This document shows positions 1 to 8,770 of a stretch of 64,000 nt of DNA, in pieces. The number at the start of each line of letters is the position of its first letter. Position 1 is the first letter of the stretch. The stretch is from contig NZ_JPOJ01000001.1 of the NCBI RefSeq assembly GCF_000733855.1, forward strand, positions 558,001 to 622,000, written 5' to 3'. Origin of the DNA: Methylomicrobium agile. GTDB lineage: Bacteria; Pseudomonadota; Gammaproteobacteria; Methylococcales; Methylomonadaceae. The translations under genes were made by a program, and so were the position numbers. The notes below the pieces were generated by a model, which made no database searches, was not told the DNA's origin, and was given only the letters and a program-made list of their open reading frames with translations.

Positions 1-180
1 GCGCAGCCGGTAACTGTCCTTGCCGGGATGGTCGATATCGAAGCTGTGATGGCTGTGCTTGATCAAACCGACCCGGAGGCCCTGCTGTTTCAGCAGCGGA
101 ATCAGTTGCGTCAGGAGCGTGGTCTTGCCGGTGCCGCTGGCGGCGGCAAAACCGAGGATCGGCTTTCGTGCATTCTGCAT
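1..180 (-). CDS. mobB: Molybdopterin-guanine dinucleotide biosynthesis protein MobB (5' part only)
   Basis: Only the first 60 codons are present; the gene runs off the left edge. The translation begins MQNARKPILGFAAASGTGKT, with a P-loop (AASGTGKT) at about residues 13-20, then a loop reading GLIKHSHHSFDIDHPGKDSYRLR. This order (P-loop, then an H-rich KHSHH segment, then D..GKDS) is characteristic of MobB, the GTP-binding adaptor that supports attachment of GMP to molybdopterin. Molybdoenzymes such as nitrate reductase need this cofactor, which fits the nitrate genes further right, although those genes are not adjacent. The ATG is at 178-180. No strong Shine-Dalgarno is visible. Confidence 0.85.
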   Translation of the reverse strand, partial: MQNARKPILGFAAASGTGKTTLLTQLIPLLKQQGLRVGLIKHSHHSFDIDHPGKDSYRLR

Positions 181-336
181 GGGGATTGAATCATTGAATT
201 AGAATCGATAATCGCGATATTCTAAGGCATTATTAAGCCCGGCACTACGATAACGGCGGCACGGCCGTTATTCTCTCCCGCCGTCCCGCGCCGTTGAGAT
301 TTTAAGGCAGAACCCGAGTTTTCCCCGGAGCCGACA

Positions 337-840
337 TTGATTCGCATTGCGTTCGTTTTACTGCTGATTTGGCTGGTTTTTCTTGCACTGCGCAAATTGC
401 GGACAGCCCCCGCCGACGTGAAGGCGCGTGTGCTTCGTTACGCACTGATCGCCGGCGGTCTGGCGGCGCTGATTTACATGGCAAAAGCCGGCTGGCTCGG
501 CGGACTGTTTGCCCTGCTCGGGCTCGCGGCGGCGTTTTTGCTCCGGTTATTGCCGTCCCTGCTGCGCAATGCGCCTTATCTGCATCAAATCTGGGTCGCG
601 TGGCAACGCGCGAAACAGGGACAGGCCGGTCCCCGGCAGGAGCGGCACGATCGCCCGGCTTCCGGTAAAATGACCGCCGCGGAAGCTTACGAAGTGCTGG
701 GGCTGAAAATGGGCGCTTCCGACCAGGAAATCATCGAAGCGCATCGCCGGCTGATGCAGAAAATCCACCCGGACCGGGGCGGCTCCGATTATCTGGCCGC
801 GAAGATCAACCTGGCCAAGAAAACGCTGCTGAAAAGATAA
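337..840 (+). CDS. Membrane-anchored J-domain protein
   Basis: A 167-residue protein with hydrophobic segments near residues 2-18 and 35-75, and a J-domain at the C-terminus (about 112-167) containing the invariant HPD ([10 protein letters not shown]). J-domains stimulate the ATPase of DnaK-type chaperones. The layout, membrane segments first and a short C-terminal J-domain, resembles Tim14/DjlA-like membrane co-chaperones. The start is TTG at 337; a GGAG lies 6 nt upstream (327-330) and no better ATG exists upstream. It is followed 6 bp later by the nlpD-like gene, so the two may be co-transcribed. The client is unknown. Confidence 0.8.
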   Translation: MIRIAFVLLLIWLVFLALRKLRTAPADVKARVLRYALIAGGLAALIYMAKAGWLGGLFALLGLAAAFLLRLLPSLLRNAPYLHQIWVAWQRAKQGQAGPRQERHDRPASGKMTAAEAYEVLGLKMGASDQEIIEAHRRLMQKIHPDRGGSDYLAAKINLAKKTLLKR

Positions 841-846
841 ATACCG

Positions 847-1677
847 ATGCACCCCATTTCCCGGACTGTTGCAGTGATGCTGACCACGATTCTGACTGCC
901 CTGATGTTCGGCTGCACCGAACGCACGGATCTGGCGCCGGTATGGTCCGGCTATCAGAATTTGAATGAAGTGCTTCCGCAGAAACCTTCCGCGCTTTCCG
1001 TCGCGGCAGGACCTGCGACTCCGGCGCCCCTCCAGCAAACGCTTCCTCCCGTTCCCGCCAACCGCTATGCGGCCCCGGCACAGACAAAACCCCATTCGGC
1101 GCAGCCGCAGGCGCCCGCCCCGGTCGCCCGTCCCCGCAGCGCCGTCCGGACGGCAAAGAACGAAAACAAGATCAAGCCGGTCATGATGGCTTCGGCGCAG
1201 CCGGTTCCCGAAAAGAAAAAGCCGGAATCCGAACCCGCCAAGCCGGCCCGCCAAAAGCCCGCGGCTAAAAAAAGTACCGCCGTCTCCACCGGTACGGAAA
1301 AAGACAATGCCCAATTACACTTCGATTGGCCGTTAGCGGGCAAGCTTTTGAAGAATTACGCCCAGACCGGCAAAAAGGGCATCAAGATCGCCGGCAAAAA
1401 AGACCAGGCGGTCAGGGCCGCCGAGCGCGGAAAAGTGGTCTATAGCGGTCAAGGATTGATCGGATATGGTAATCTGCTTATCATAAAGCATAACGACCAA
1501 TATTTGACCGCTTACGCGAATAACAATGCCTTGTTGGCCAAAGAGGGAGACGCCGTCAAAAAAGGCCAGGAGATCGCTACAGTAGGTGTCGGCGCTTCCC
1601 GCAAGGCCATGCTGCATTTTGAAATCCGCAAACAAGGCAAATCGGTCAATCCGTTGACATTATTACCGAAGTTATAA
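847..1677 (+). CDS. nlpD: NlpD-like lipoprotein with degenerate M23/LytM domain
   Basis: A 276-residue lipoprotein. The N-terminal signal ends in a lipobox (LMFGC, Cys about 23). Residues 45-150 are rich in Pro, Ala and Lys. Residues 155-276 form a LytM/M23 fold that aligns well with Escherichia coli NlpD ([35 protein letters not shown]). The metal-binding His and Asp of active M23 enzymes are absent ([10 protein letters not shown] where active members have HxGxD), as in NlpD. NlpD activates the septal amidase AmiC. Placement directly upstream of rpoS is the classic gammaproteobacterial order. Oddly, I see no LysM domain, which E. coli NlpD carries. Confidence 0.9.
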   Translation: MHPISRTVAVMLTTILTALMFGCTERTDLAPVWSGYQNLNEVLPQKPSALSVAAGPATPAPLQQTLPPVPANRYAAPAQTKPHSAQPQAPAPVARPRSAVRTAKNENKIKPVMMASAQPVPEKKKPESEPAKPARQKPAAKKSTAVSTGTEKDNAQLHFDWPLAGKLLKNYAQTGKKGIKIAGKKDQAVRAAERGKVVYSGQGLIGYGNLLIIKHNDQYLTAYANNNALLAKEGDAVKKGQEIATVGVGASRKAMLHFEIRKQGKSVNPLTLLPKL

Positions 1678-1720
1678 AGATGCCGTTGAGCACCCAAGCG
1701 AAAAGTCAGGGGGGAATAAG

Positions 1721-2713
1721 ATGAAAGAAGAAATAATAGAGCCCGCTGATGAGGAAATCGGCCTGCATTTTGGAGACGACGACGAGGGGCTTTTTTTCGA
1801 GAAAGAGTTCGAGGATATAGAGGGTTCTCTCGGCGACCTGGATGTCGAAAATGAAGTCCAGGCCCTGAAAGTCCGCGATGACGGTTTCGATGCGACGCGG
1901 GTCTATTTGAACGATCTCGGCCGTTCGAAACTGCTGTCGGCCGAACAGGAAAAATATTACGGCGGCCGGGCACTGCGGGGAGATTCCGAATCCCGCAAGG
2001 TGATGATCGAAAGCAATCTGCGCCTGGTCGTTAAAATTTCCCGCCGCTACCTGAACCGCGGACTGCCGCTCCTAGACCTGATCGAAGAAGGCAATCTGGG
2101 GCTGATCCGCGCCGTCGAGAAATTCGATCCGGACCGCGGCTTCCGCTTTTCGACTTACGCAACCTGGTGGATACGGCAAACGATCGAGCGCGCCATCATG
2201 AACCAGACCCGAACGATCCGCCTGCCGATCCATATCGTCAAGGAGATGAATTCTTATCTGAAGGCCCAGCGCCATCTGCAGCAGTCGCTCGACCACGATC
2301 CGAGCGCCGAAGAAATCGCGCAATTCATGGACAAACCGGTCTACAAGGTCGAAAAAATGCTCAAACTGAACGAGCGGGTCACCTCAATCGACGTGCCGTG
2401 CAGCAAGGATATCGACAAACCGATGGTCGAAACGATTTCCGACGACGAGAGCCCATCGGCCGCCGACCAGATTCAGGAAGACGGCATCCGGCAAAGCATT
2501 TCCGGCTGGGTCTTTCAATTGCCAGAAAAACAGCGTGAAGTGATCTGCCGCCGCTATGGGCTTTGCGGTTACGAATCCGAAACGCTCGAACAGGTCGCGC
2601 TCGAATTGAACGTAACCCGCGAGCGGGTGCGGCAGATTCAGATGGACGGCTTGAAGCGGCTGAAAGAAATTCTGCATACGAACGGTTATTCGTTCGAAAC
2701 GATTTTCAATTAA
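1721..2713 (+). CDS. rpoS: RNA polymerase sigma factor RpoS
   Basis: A 330-residue sigma-70 family protein of the stationary-phase/general stress group. Region 1.2 contains [20 protein letters not shown]. Region 2 has [30 protein letters not shown] and [17 protein letters not shown]. Region 3 has [15 protein letters not shown]. Region 4 has a helix-turn-helix in [19 protein letters not shown]. Length matches E. coli RpoS (330). The N-terminus is unusually acidic (residues 1-55, long D/E runs). The ATG at 1721 follows a purine-rich GGGGGAATAAG. It lies 43 bp downstream of nlpD; in enterics the main rpoS promoter sits inside nlpD, which could hold here too. Confidence 0.96.
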   Translation: MKEEIIEPADEEIGLHFGDDDEGLFFEKEFEDIEGSLGDLDVENEVQALKVRDDGFDATRVYLNDLGRSKLLSAEQEKYYGGRALRGDSESRKVMIESNLRLVVKISRRYLNRGLPLLDLIEEGNLGLIRAVEKFDPDRGFRFSTYATWWIRQTIERAIMNQTRTIRLPIHIVKEMNSYLKAQRHLQQSLDHDPSAEEIAQFMDKPVYKVEKMLKLNERVTSIDVPCSKDIDKPMVETISDDESPSAADQIQEDGIRQSISGWVFQLPEKQREVICRRYGLCGYESETLEQVALELNVTRERVRQIQMDGLKRLKEILHTNGYSFETIFN

Positions 2714-2840
2714 GCCGGCGGCCAAGGCTTCTTCGACAAAAGAACGGGAACTCCTCCCGCCTGCCGATCCCTTGGCGCCGGCAAAGTCCTTCTTCCGTCA
2801 TTGATCGGACAGTCCCCTCGGAACGCTTCTCTTTTCATCT

Positions 2841-2991
2841 GTAGGGTACGCTCGACTGCAGGGATGCAGGAGGTACGACCCCAGGGATGGGGGAGGTAGA
2901 TCGCGTCGGGAACAAGCGATCGAGAGCAATGCAGGAGCAATTGCCGAGAGCGTACCTTTTCAATCCTCATGGTACGCACAGCGTACCCTAC
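2841..2991. repeat. Palindrome-bounded intergenic repeat (GTAGGGTACGC family), 151 bp
   Basis: It starts GTAGGGTACGC (2841-2851) and ends with the exact reverse complement GCGTACCCTAC (2981-2991). The interior contains a 20-bp module (2853-2872) found identically at 34615-34634. A 55-bp relative with the same ends lies at 18183-18237. No open reading frame is present. This looks like a small non-autonomous mobile or REP-like element occupying most of the rpoS/hps intergenic region. Confidence 0.7.
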
Positions 2992-3029
2992 AGCGGCTTG
3001 TACCTCTTACTGCCGCCGCCAATACGCAA

Positions 3030-3059
3030 TTGACATCGCGTCCCTTCCTGATTTAGAGT
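3030..3059 (+). promoter_or_regulatory. Putative sigma-70 promoter for hps-phi
   Basis: TTGACA (3030-3035), an 18-bp spacer, and TAGAGT (3054-3059), which predicts a transcript start near 3066 and a leader of about 40 nt before the ATG at 3106. The perfect -35 hexamer fits a highly expressed central-carbon gene. Inferred from sequence only. Confidence 0.5.
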
Positions 3060-3105
3060 TTCCCGCTGATACATAACAATAACTATTAAGTAGTTGGAGC
3101 GCACA

Positions 3106-4323
3106 ATGGCAAAACCATTAATACAATTGGCACTGGATTCCCTGGATTTCGACCAAACCGTCAGTCTCGCCGAGAAAACGGCGCCTTACGTCGATATCTT
3201 CGAGATCGGTACCCCTTGCATCAAACACAACGGCATCGAACTGGTCAAAACATTGCGGGAAAAATTCCCCGATAAACTGATTCTGGTCGACCTGAAGACG
3301 ATGGACGCCGGCGAATACGAAGCGGCGCCTTTCTATGCGGCCGGCGCAGACATCTGCACCGTGCTCGGCGTATCGGGACTGCCGACGATCAGCGGCGTGA
3401 TCAAGGCGGCGCAGGCGCACGGCGGCGAAGCGCAGATCGACCTGATCAACGTGGAAGACAAAGTCGCCTGCGCGCGCGCCGCGGCGGAACTCGGCGCGCA
3501 AATCATCGGCGTACACACCGGCCTTGACGCGCAAGCCGCCGGCCAGACGCCTTTCGCCGACCTGCAGGCGATCGCGGATCTGGGCCTGGACGTCAGAATT
3601 TCGGTCGCGGGCGGCATCAAGCCTGCCACCATTGACCAGGTGGTCAAGGCCGGCGCGGACATCATCGTGGTCGGCGCAGCCATCTACGGCGCGCCTTGTC
3701 CTGCAACCGCCGCGAAAGAAATCCGCGACCTCGTCGACGGCAAAGCCCCGGCACCGGACAGCAGCACCGATGCCAACATCATCGGCACTCCGCACCAGAC
3801 GCTGATCATCAATAAAATCCATTCGATTCTGGAAGCGACCGGCGACGATTTGCCGGTCAAACTGACCCACATGCTCGACAACGCCAAACGGGTCTATATC
3901 TCCGGCGCCGGACGTTCGGGCCTGGTCGGCCGTTTCTTCGCGATGCGGCTGATGCACAGCGGCTACGATGTCAGCGTCGTCGGCGAAATCGTGACCCCCA
4001 GCATCAAGAAAGGCGACCTCCTGGTCGTGATCTCCGGCTCCGGCGAAACCGAGCAGTTGATCGCGTTTACGAAAAAAGCCCGCGAAGTCGGCGCCCAAAT
4101 CTGCCTGATCACGGCGAAGAGCGGTTCGACGATCGGCGACATGGCCGACGAAGTCATTTTGATCGGCAGGCCGGACCAATACAGCAAAGTGGTCGGGATG
4201 CCGATGGGCACCGTCTTCGAACTGTCGACGCTGTCCTTCCTGGAAGCGCTGGTATCGCACCTGATCCATGAAAAAGGCATCGCCGAAGAAGTGATGCGGT
4301 ACCGGCACGCGAACCTCGAATAA
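3106..4323 (+). CDS. hps-phi: Bifunctional 3-hexulose-6-phosphate synthase / 6-phospho-3-hexuloisomerase (Hps-Phi fusion)
   Basis: A 405-residue fusion of the two signature ribulose-monophosphate enzymes: condensation of formaldehyde with ribulose 5-phosphate, then isomerisation to fructose 6-phosphate. Residues 1-208 are the HPS barrel of the orotidine decarboxylase superfamily (LILVDLKTMDAGEYE with the catalytic D-x-K-x-x-D, GVHTGLDAQAAGQTP, VAGGIKP). A linker rich in Pro, Asp and Ser (about 210-230) leads to a PHI sugar isomerase (SIS) domain (VYISGAGRSGLVGRFFAMRL, VISGSGETEQL). Start: ATG 3106, with GGAG at 3096-3099; a TTG four codons earlier would put that site inside the gene. The fusion keeps toxic formaldehyde fixation and the following step together. 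This gene is the main evidence for a methanotroph. Confidence 0.96.
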   Translation: MAKPLIQLALDSLDFDQTVSLAEKTAPYVDIFEIGTPCIKHNGIELVKTLREKFPDKLILVDLKTMDAGEYEAAPFYAAGADICTVLGVSGLPTISGVIKAAQAHGGEAQIDLINVEDKVACARAAAELGAQIIGVHTGLDAQAAGQTPFADLQAIADLGLDVRISVAGGIKPATIDQVVKAGADIIVVGAAIYGAPCPATAAKEIRDLVDGKAPAPDSSTDANIIGTPHQTLIINKIHSILEATGDDLPVKLTHMLDNAKRVYISGAGRSGLVGRFFAMRLMHSGYDVSVVGEIVTPSIKKGDLLVVISGSGETEQLIAFTKKAREVGAQICLITAKSGSTIGDMADEVILIGRPDQYSKVVGMPMGTVFELSTLSFLEALVSHLIHEKGIAEEVMRYRHANLE

Positions 4324-4355
4324 GCACTTCGGGCCGACTGCGGCCTGTTGCCCAA

Positions 4356-4397
4356 GGAAGGGGCCAAATGCCCCTTCCTCCTCGCTTCCCGCCTTTT
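4356..4397 (+). terminator. Terminator-like hairpin after hps-phi
   Basis: A perfect 9-bp stem, GGAAGGGGC (4356-4364) and GCCCCTTCC (4370-4378), with a 5-nt loop. It is followed after a short gap by a T-run (about 4391-4396). Located 33 bp after the hps-phi stop. The T-run is not immediately adjacent, so efficiency is uncertain. Confidence 0.5.
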
Positions 4398-4459
4398 TCG
4401 GGGAAACGGTTCGAACCCGCTTAAAAAAATCGCTAATAACAACAATTCAGAGAGCAACG

Positions 4460-5473
4460 ATGACCAATAAGACCCTCTTACGCTGGGGAATCCTCGGTGC
4501 GGCGCGCGTGAACGAGCGCCTTTTGCCCGCGATCGTCGAAGCGGAAAACGCCGAGCTCGTCGCGATCGCCAGCCGCAGACCCGGAGCCGCAGCGAAAACC
4601 CTGGTCAAATACGCCCCGGACCAGACCGAGGTGCGCCTCTATGACGATCCCGAAACCCTGCTGAACGACGATGGCGTCGATGCGGTGTACCTGCCGCTGG
4701 CCAATCACGAGCATGCCTTATGGACCCTGCGCGCGATCGAGCGCGGCAAGCACGTGCTCTGCGAGAAACCGATGGCCTTATCGGTCGACGACATCCTGGC
4801 GATCGAAACCGCCGCGCAGCGTTACCAGGTCAACGTGATGGAAGGGTTCATGTACCGGTTCCATCCGCAGCATGTCCGGGTGCGGGAATTGCTCGATTCG
4901 GGCCTGTTCGGCGAAGTCCGCTCGGTACGCGCGACTTATTCGTTCATGATGCGCCCCGCGCGGAGGTACCGGCTCGAACAGCCGGTCGAACGCGGCGGCG
5001 GCGCGCTGTGGGACATCGGCTGTTATGCGGTGCATTCGGCGCGGATGTTTTTCGAGGATGCGCCGGTTTCGGTATCGGCCCTGTCGAGCTATGTCGGCAG
5101 CGGCGCCGATATTTCGAGCAGCGGCGTGATCGACTTCGGCCGCGGCCGCTTCGCGCAGTTCGACTTCAGCTTCGAACGCGCGCGCCGCTCCGAATACGAA
5201 GTGATCGGCACCAAAGGCGGCATCAAATGCCATACGGTCTGGCAACTGCCCGGCGACGTCCCGGTCATTTCCTGGTGGACAGAAGACGGCCGCCAATGCG
5301 AGGAAAGACTGCCGCCGGCCAATCACTTCCGTCTGGAAATCGAACATTTCAGCGCTTGCGTACTCGCCGGCAAAGCACCTGCGCTATCGCTGGAGGACGC
5401 GAAGAACAACTGCCGGATTCTCGAAGCCGCGATGCAGTCCGCCGCCGAAGGCAGACTGATCAGACTGGCTTGA
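4460..5473 (+). CDS. Gfo/Idh/MocA family NAD(P)-dependent oxidoreductase
   Basis: A 337-residue protein. The N-terminal Rossmann fold begins LLRWGILGAARVNERLLPA (G-x-G-x-x-x-like loop). The conserved EKPMAL motif follows at about residues 97-102; its Lys is the usual catalytic residue. The C-terminal alpha/beta domain contains GGGALWDIGCYAVH, the D/H-bearing motif of glucose-fructose oxidoreductase and trans-dihydrodiol/xylose dehydrogenase-like members. These enzymes oxidise or reduce sugars and sugar derivatives. The substrate cannot be read from the sequence. It lies between the RuMP gene and rubredoxin, but separation by a hairpin suggests its own transcription. Confidence 0.85.
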   Translation: MTNKTLLRWGILGAARVNERLLPAIVEAENAELVAIASRRPGAAAKTLVKYAPDQTEVRLYDDPETLLNDDGVDAVYLPLANHEHALWTLRAIERGKHVLCEKPMALSVDDILAIETAAQRYQVNVMEGFMYRFHPQHVRVRELLDSGLFGEVRSVRATYSFMMRPARRYRLEQPVERGGGALWDIGCYAVHSARMFFEDAPVSVSALSSYVGSGADISSSGVIDFGRGRFAQFDFSFERARRSEYEVIGTKGGIKCHTVWQLPGDVPVISWWTEDGRQCEERLPPANHFRLEIEHFSACVLAGKAPALSLEDAKNNCRILEAAMQSAAEGRLIRLA

Positions 5474-5514
5474 TCCGGATAATAAATTCCAACGACAGAT
5501 AAGCAGGCAAAAAC

Positions 5515-5685
5515 ATGACAGATTACAAGAAATACCACTGCATGGAATGCGAGCACATTTACGACGAAGCCAAAGGCGACCCGGACAGCGGCATCGCGCC
5601 CGGCACCCGCTGGGAAGACATCCCGGACGATTGGGAATGCCCGATCTGCGGCGCGCCGAAAAGCTTCTTCAAGCCGCTCGAATAA
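5515..5685 (+). CDS. Rubredoxin
   Basis: A 56-residue protein with the two iron-binding CxxC knuckles, CMEC at residues 9-12 and CPIC at 42-45, and the standard rubredoxin core between them ([34 protein letters not shown]; quoted in parts). It is a one-electron carrier with a single Fe(Cys)4 centre. The ATG is at 5515. It lies 41 bp after the oxidoreductase and its last 17 bp overlap the end of the convergent membrane-hydrolase gene. Redox partners are not evident nearby. Confidence 0.95.
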   Translation: MTDYKKYHCMECEHIYDEAKGDPDSGIAPGTRWEDIPDDWECPICGAPKSFFKPLE

Positions 5686-6439
5686 TCCGTTCCCTGTGCC
5701 GCAGCGCCCGGTAAAAAATAAAGGGCGCGGCGGCCGCGATCAAATGTTTCAGCGTATGGCCGCTGACTCCGCCCAGTAATTCGTAAAGCCCCGCATCGAA
5801 AAATTCCGCCGCTTTCGCCAGCGCATAAGCCGCAATCATCCCCCAGTAGAAAGCGTCTCCCTGCAATTCCGACTTGAAGAGCCAGAGGATGACCGGTATC
5901 AGCATCATCGGCAGAAGCTGCACCAGCACGTAGGGACGCAAATCTCCCTGACCGTTCAGTTCGGTGACATGCCAGTAAAGCACCGATGCCAGCCCGACGA
6001 ATAATAACGGCACGAAGAGCGTGCGCGCCGCCCGGATCGAGACATATTCGCCGACGATCGAGCCGAACAGCGCCATGAAGCCGATCGTGATCGGCAGCCG
6101 GTCCCAAACCAGTGTCCGGTTATCCGGATGCAGATGGTAATATGACGAGCCGATACCGGTCAGAAAAACCCCGGCAAAAAAAGCGAAATACATCCAACGC
6201 AGCTCGGCCAAGCCGCCTGTCGGCGGTTCGCCGAGCACCCGGCGCATGCCGGTCAGGCCGACGACCAGAAACGGAAAATTCGAGATCACATTCCGGAAAT
6301 TCGGCAGGCCGGCCATCGTACGCTGGTCGGCAAACCGGTGATAGGCGGAATCTTGGGGGATCGGTGCGAAATTGAAAACCGCGATGACAGCCACCAGGGT
6401 AATGCCCGCCAGGATTCCGATTCGATGGTCGTGATGCAT
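5669..6439 (-). CDS. CREST/ceramidase-like integral membrane protein
   Basis: A 256-residue protein with about seven hydrophobic helices. The pattern [20 protein letters not shown] (about residues 117-136) and the late [13 protein letters not shown] (about 230-242) match the Ser/His/Asp and paired-His signature of the CREST superfamily (alkaline ceramidase, PAQR, Per1), whose members are predicted membrane-embedded metal hydrolases. Bacterial relatives are uncharacterised; a role in lipid amide cleavage is inference. Convergent with rubredoxin (17-bp overlap). Confidence 0.7.
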   Translation of the reverse strand: MHHDHRIGILAGITLVAVIAVFNFAPIPQDSAYHRFADQRTMAGLPNFRNVISNFPFLVVGLTGMRRVLGEPPTGGLAELRWMYFAFFAGVFLTGIGSSYYHLHPDNRTLVWDRLPITIGFMALFGSIVGEYVSIRAARTLFVPLLFVGLASVLYWHVTELNGQGDLRPYVLVQLLPMMLIPVILWLFKSELQGDAFYWGMIAAYALAKAAEFFDAGLYELLGGVSGHTLKHLIAAAAPFIFYRALRHRERIIRAA

Positions 6440-6508
6440 GCTAACCTCTCAAACGACGTCCCTCGCGGCCGGCGTCGTCCTGCCCGCCGTAAAACGCCTT
6501 ACCCGGCT

Positions 6509-7162
6509 TCAGGCCAGGCAATAGCGGTCGTCATGGCGCGGATTGTTGACCCGGTCGCTGACCGGATACCGCGCCATTCCTTCATAATCGGGAGCCGCCA
6601 GCAGCGCATCCAGACTTTGCCGCGTCTGCCGGGGATCCAGCCAGATTCGGTAATGTTCCGCGCCGATAATCACCGGCATACGATCATGGATCGGTTCCAT
6701 CAGCGCATTTGCCGGGGCCGTGATGATGGCGCAGGAATACAGTCTTTCCGCACCCTGCGCCCAGTGCTCCCATACCCCGGCAAAGGCGAACACGCCGCGG
6801 TCTTCGCGGCAGACATGATACGCCTGTTTGCCGCCCTCGCGCTTCTGCCACTCGTAAAATCCGGTTGCCGGAATCAGGCAGCGCCGTTTCCGGTAAGCGG
6901 CCTTGAACGACGGTTTATCGCCGAGCGTTTCGGCTCGGGCGTTGATCAACGAATGGCCGATTTTACTGTCCCTCGCCCACGAAGGCACCAGCCCCCAGTC
7001 GAGGCCGACCGCCCTGAAATCGTTCGGCTCCGTCTGCACGATCCCGAGGATCTTTTGGCCGGGCGCGATGTTGTAACTGGTTTTATAGCCCGGCACTTCG
7101 GCCAGACCGAACGCTTCGGCCAATTGTTCGGGCGTCGCCAGCATGTTGAAGCGTCCGCACAT
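6509..7162 (-). CDS. yedK: SRAP-domain (YedK/HMCES) abasic-site protein
   Basis: A 217-residue protein. The start is fixed by the family: MCGRF, with Cys2 becoming the N-terminal nucleophile after Met removal, so the ATG is 7160-7162 and not one of the upstream in-frame codons. Conserved pieces are YNIAPGQ, WGLVPSW, INARAET, CLIPATGFYEW (catalytic Glu region) and IHDRMPVII, in SRAP order. The family forms a thiazolidine crosslink with abasic sites in single-stranded DNA, shielding them. A complete, standard-length member. Confidence 0.93.
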   Translation of the reverse strand: MCGRFNMLATPEQLAEAFGLAEVPGYKTSYNIAPGQKILGIVQTEPNDFRAVGLDWGLVPSWARDSKIGHSLINARAETLGDKPSFKAAYRKRRCLIPATGFYEWQKREGGKQAYHVCREDRGVFAFAGVWEHWAQGAERLYSCAIITAPANALMEPIHDRMPVIIGAEHYRIWLDPRQTRQSLDALLAAPDYEGMARYPVSDRVNNPRHDDRYCLA

Positions 7163-7282
7163 CCTGAATCTCCGTCGAAATAACCCTTTGCCCCGCCGTC
7201 CGGAAACCGTCAAATTTATAAGGTACGACGGCCGATTCGCGATAAAATAGCAAGCTTTCCTTTTTTTCACCAGAGAATCTTT

Positions 7283-7690
7283 ATGAACCAAGAGAGCATC
7301 GAGCTGATTCAAAACTATTATGACGCCTTCAACGCCGGCGATATGGATACTTTTTTGAACCTGTTGACCGACGACGTGATTCACGACATCAACCAGGGCA
7401 AACGCGAAATCGGCAAGGATGCGTTCGGGCAGTTCATGGGCGGTATGAACCGCAATTACAAGGAGCAACTGGCCGATATGGTGATCATGGCGACCGAAGA
7501 CGGCAAACGCGCCGCGGCCGAATTCGTGGTGCTCGGCGAATACCTGCAAACCGATGAAGGCCTGCCTCCCGCAAACGGCCAAAAATACCGCCTGCCGGCC
7601 GGCGCCTTCTTCGAAATTCGCGACAACAAGGTCGCCCGGATTACCAATTACTACAACCTGAACGACTGGATTGCGCAGGTCGGCGCTTAA
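7283..7690 (+). CDS. SnoaL/NTF2-like fold protein
   Basis: A 135-residue protein beginning MNQESIELIQNYYDAFNAGD, the typical N-terminal helix of SnoaL-like/ketosteroid-isomerase-related proteins (NTF2 fold), followed by FLNLLTDDVIHDINQG and a C-terminal FFEIRDNKVARITNYYN strand. Members range from isomerases and hydrolases to small ligand-binding proteins. Function cannot be assigned. An RBS-like region precedes the ATG at 7283. It is flanked downstream by a strong hairpin at 7716. Confidence 0.75.
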   Translation: MNQESIELIQNYYDAFNAGDMDTFLNLLTDDVIHDINQGKREIGKDAFGQFMGGMNRNYKEQLADMVIMATEDGKRAAAEFVVLGEYLQTDEGLPPANGQKYRLPAGAFFEIRDNKVARITNYYNLNDWIAQVGA

Positions 7691-7715
7691 TCAAACAGGA
7701 TAGGCCGAGCCGGCT

Positions 7716-7741
7716 GTTGGGTTGCCGAACGGCAACCCAAC
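7716..7741 (+). terminator. Strong hairpin after the SnoaL-like gene
   Basis: An 11-bp perfect stem (7716-7726 with 7731-7741) and loop GAAC, 25 bp after the stop codon at 7690. No T-run follows, so it could be a Rho-assisted terminator or an mRNA 3' end stabiliser. Confidence 0.45.
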
Positions 7742-7795
7742 GGTATTGCCATACGGGTATATTCCAGCGAATAAGCCCGTAGAGGCATTCTCAAG

Positions 7796-8569
7796 TTACG
7801 GCTGGAAACGTTGCGTCAGACCGACGATAGTAGCCTCGTAAAAAGTCTTGGATCCGCCGCTACCCGCACAGTCGGGATAAGGGCCGGCTCCGTTGACGGT
7901 ACCCGCATAATCGATATCCCATTCGTTTGTCGGCCCCTGGGCGATATGGTTTACCGCGAAATGATTCCTGACGCGTCTCGCAATGTTGTGGTCGGCGCAC
8001 GAAGTGTCGCCGCTGACGCCGACGGCGCCGACGACCTGATCGTTCGCATCGACGAGCAGCAAGCCGCCGCCGAAAACATTGATGCCGCCGATTCTACGTC
8101 CTACCAAAGGATCGCTCTTAGTGCCGAACTTGCTGCTGTTGCCGGCGTAAGCGGTTTGGGCATCCACGGGATTACTGTGCTGTAAGCCGTACAAAGGCCC
8201 GCCTTCCAGAACGGTTCCGTATAAGCTCGCCGTCGAAAAACCGAAGGCGCCCACGGTACTCTGGCTCGATCCCTTGTTGTTGCTCAATGTTGCAGCCGTA
8301 TAAGCCTTCTGAGCCGATATCACCCGGCTGGCCAGCCATTGGTCGTTCAGTTTGTCGCCGGTTCTCGCTACCGCGCAGACTCTGCCGTCCTTATTGACGA
8401 CCGTGCCCCACATATCGAAACCCAACCCGCCGTTGCTTGCGGCCTGAGCTGCGTCCAAAGCCGTTTTCAGTTGTTCATAGCTCACCGGGCAATCCTTGGG
8501 CGGGCCGGCCAAGACTGCCGTCGAAGCCAGAGCCAAAAACGCCCCGGATACCATTTTTTTCAATTCCAT
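7796..8569 (-). CDS. Exported GlcG/HbpS-type heme-binding family protein
   Basis: A 257-residue protein with a Sec signal peptide (MELKKMVSGAFLALASTAVLAG, cleavage after about residue 21). The mature part follows the HbpS/GlcG (DUF336) pattern: an early LKTALDAAQAASNG helix, a GRVCAVARTGD strand, and the late GGLLLVDANDQVVGAVGVSG strand-turn-strand. Members bind heme or small cofactors. Two start codons are in frame; ATG at 8569 is chosen because GAGG lies 5-8 nt upstream and the signal peptide then has a normal length. A role in heme handling is inference. Confidence 0.75.
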   Translation of the reverse strand: MELKKMVSGAFLALASTAVLAGPPKDCPVSYEQLKTALDAAQAASNGGLGFDMWGTVVNKDGRVCAVARTGDKLNDQWLASRVISAQKAYTAATLSNNKGSSQSTVGAFGFSTASLYGTVLEGGPLYGLQHSNPVDAQTAYAGNSSKFGTKSDPLVGRRIGGINVFGGGLLLVDANDQVVGAVGVSGDTSCADHNIARRVRNHFAVNHIAQGPTNEWDIDYAGTVNGAGPYPDCAGSGGSKTFYEATIVGLTQRFQP

Positions 8570-8770
8570 AACATCCTCGCTCATTGTTTATTGTGGCAAC
8601 AGATTCAGTTCGATCCGCGCGTATTCTCTCAAATACAGCGCTAAACTGAACCATTGGCTTGTATTTGTATTCTTATTTTACAAGCGGTTGCATTATAATT
8701 CACGGGATTGTAGGCTTCAATCGCCTAACGAAATAACTATTCTCTCAATTTTTTCAATCGGCTCCAGAAC

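Noticed and set aside
3118-4308. A 396-codon minus-strand frame opposite hps-phi
   Set aside because: A shadow of a high-GC gene: composition is low-complexity and no domain is recognisable.
6509-7582. A 357-codon frame containing the SRAP protein
   Set aside because: The SRAP family requires Met-Cys at the N-terminus; the upstream part is antisense to the SnoaL-like gene.
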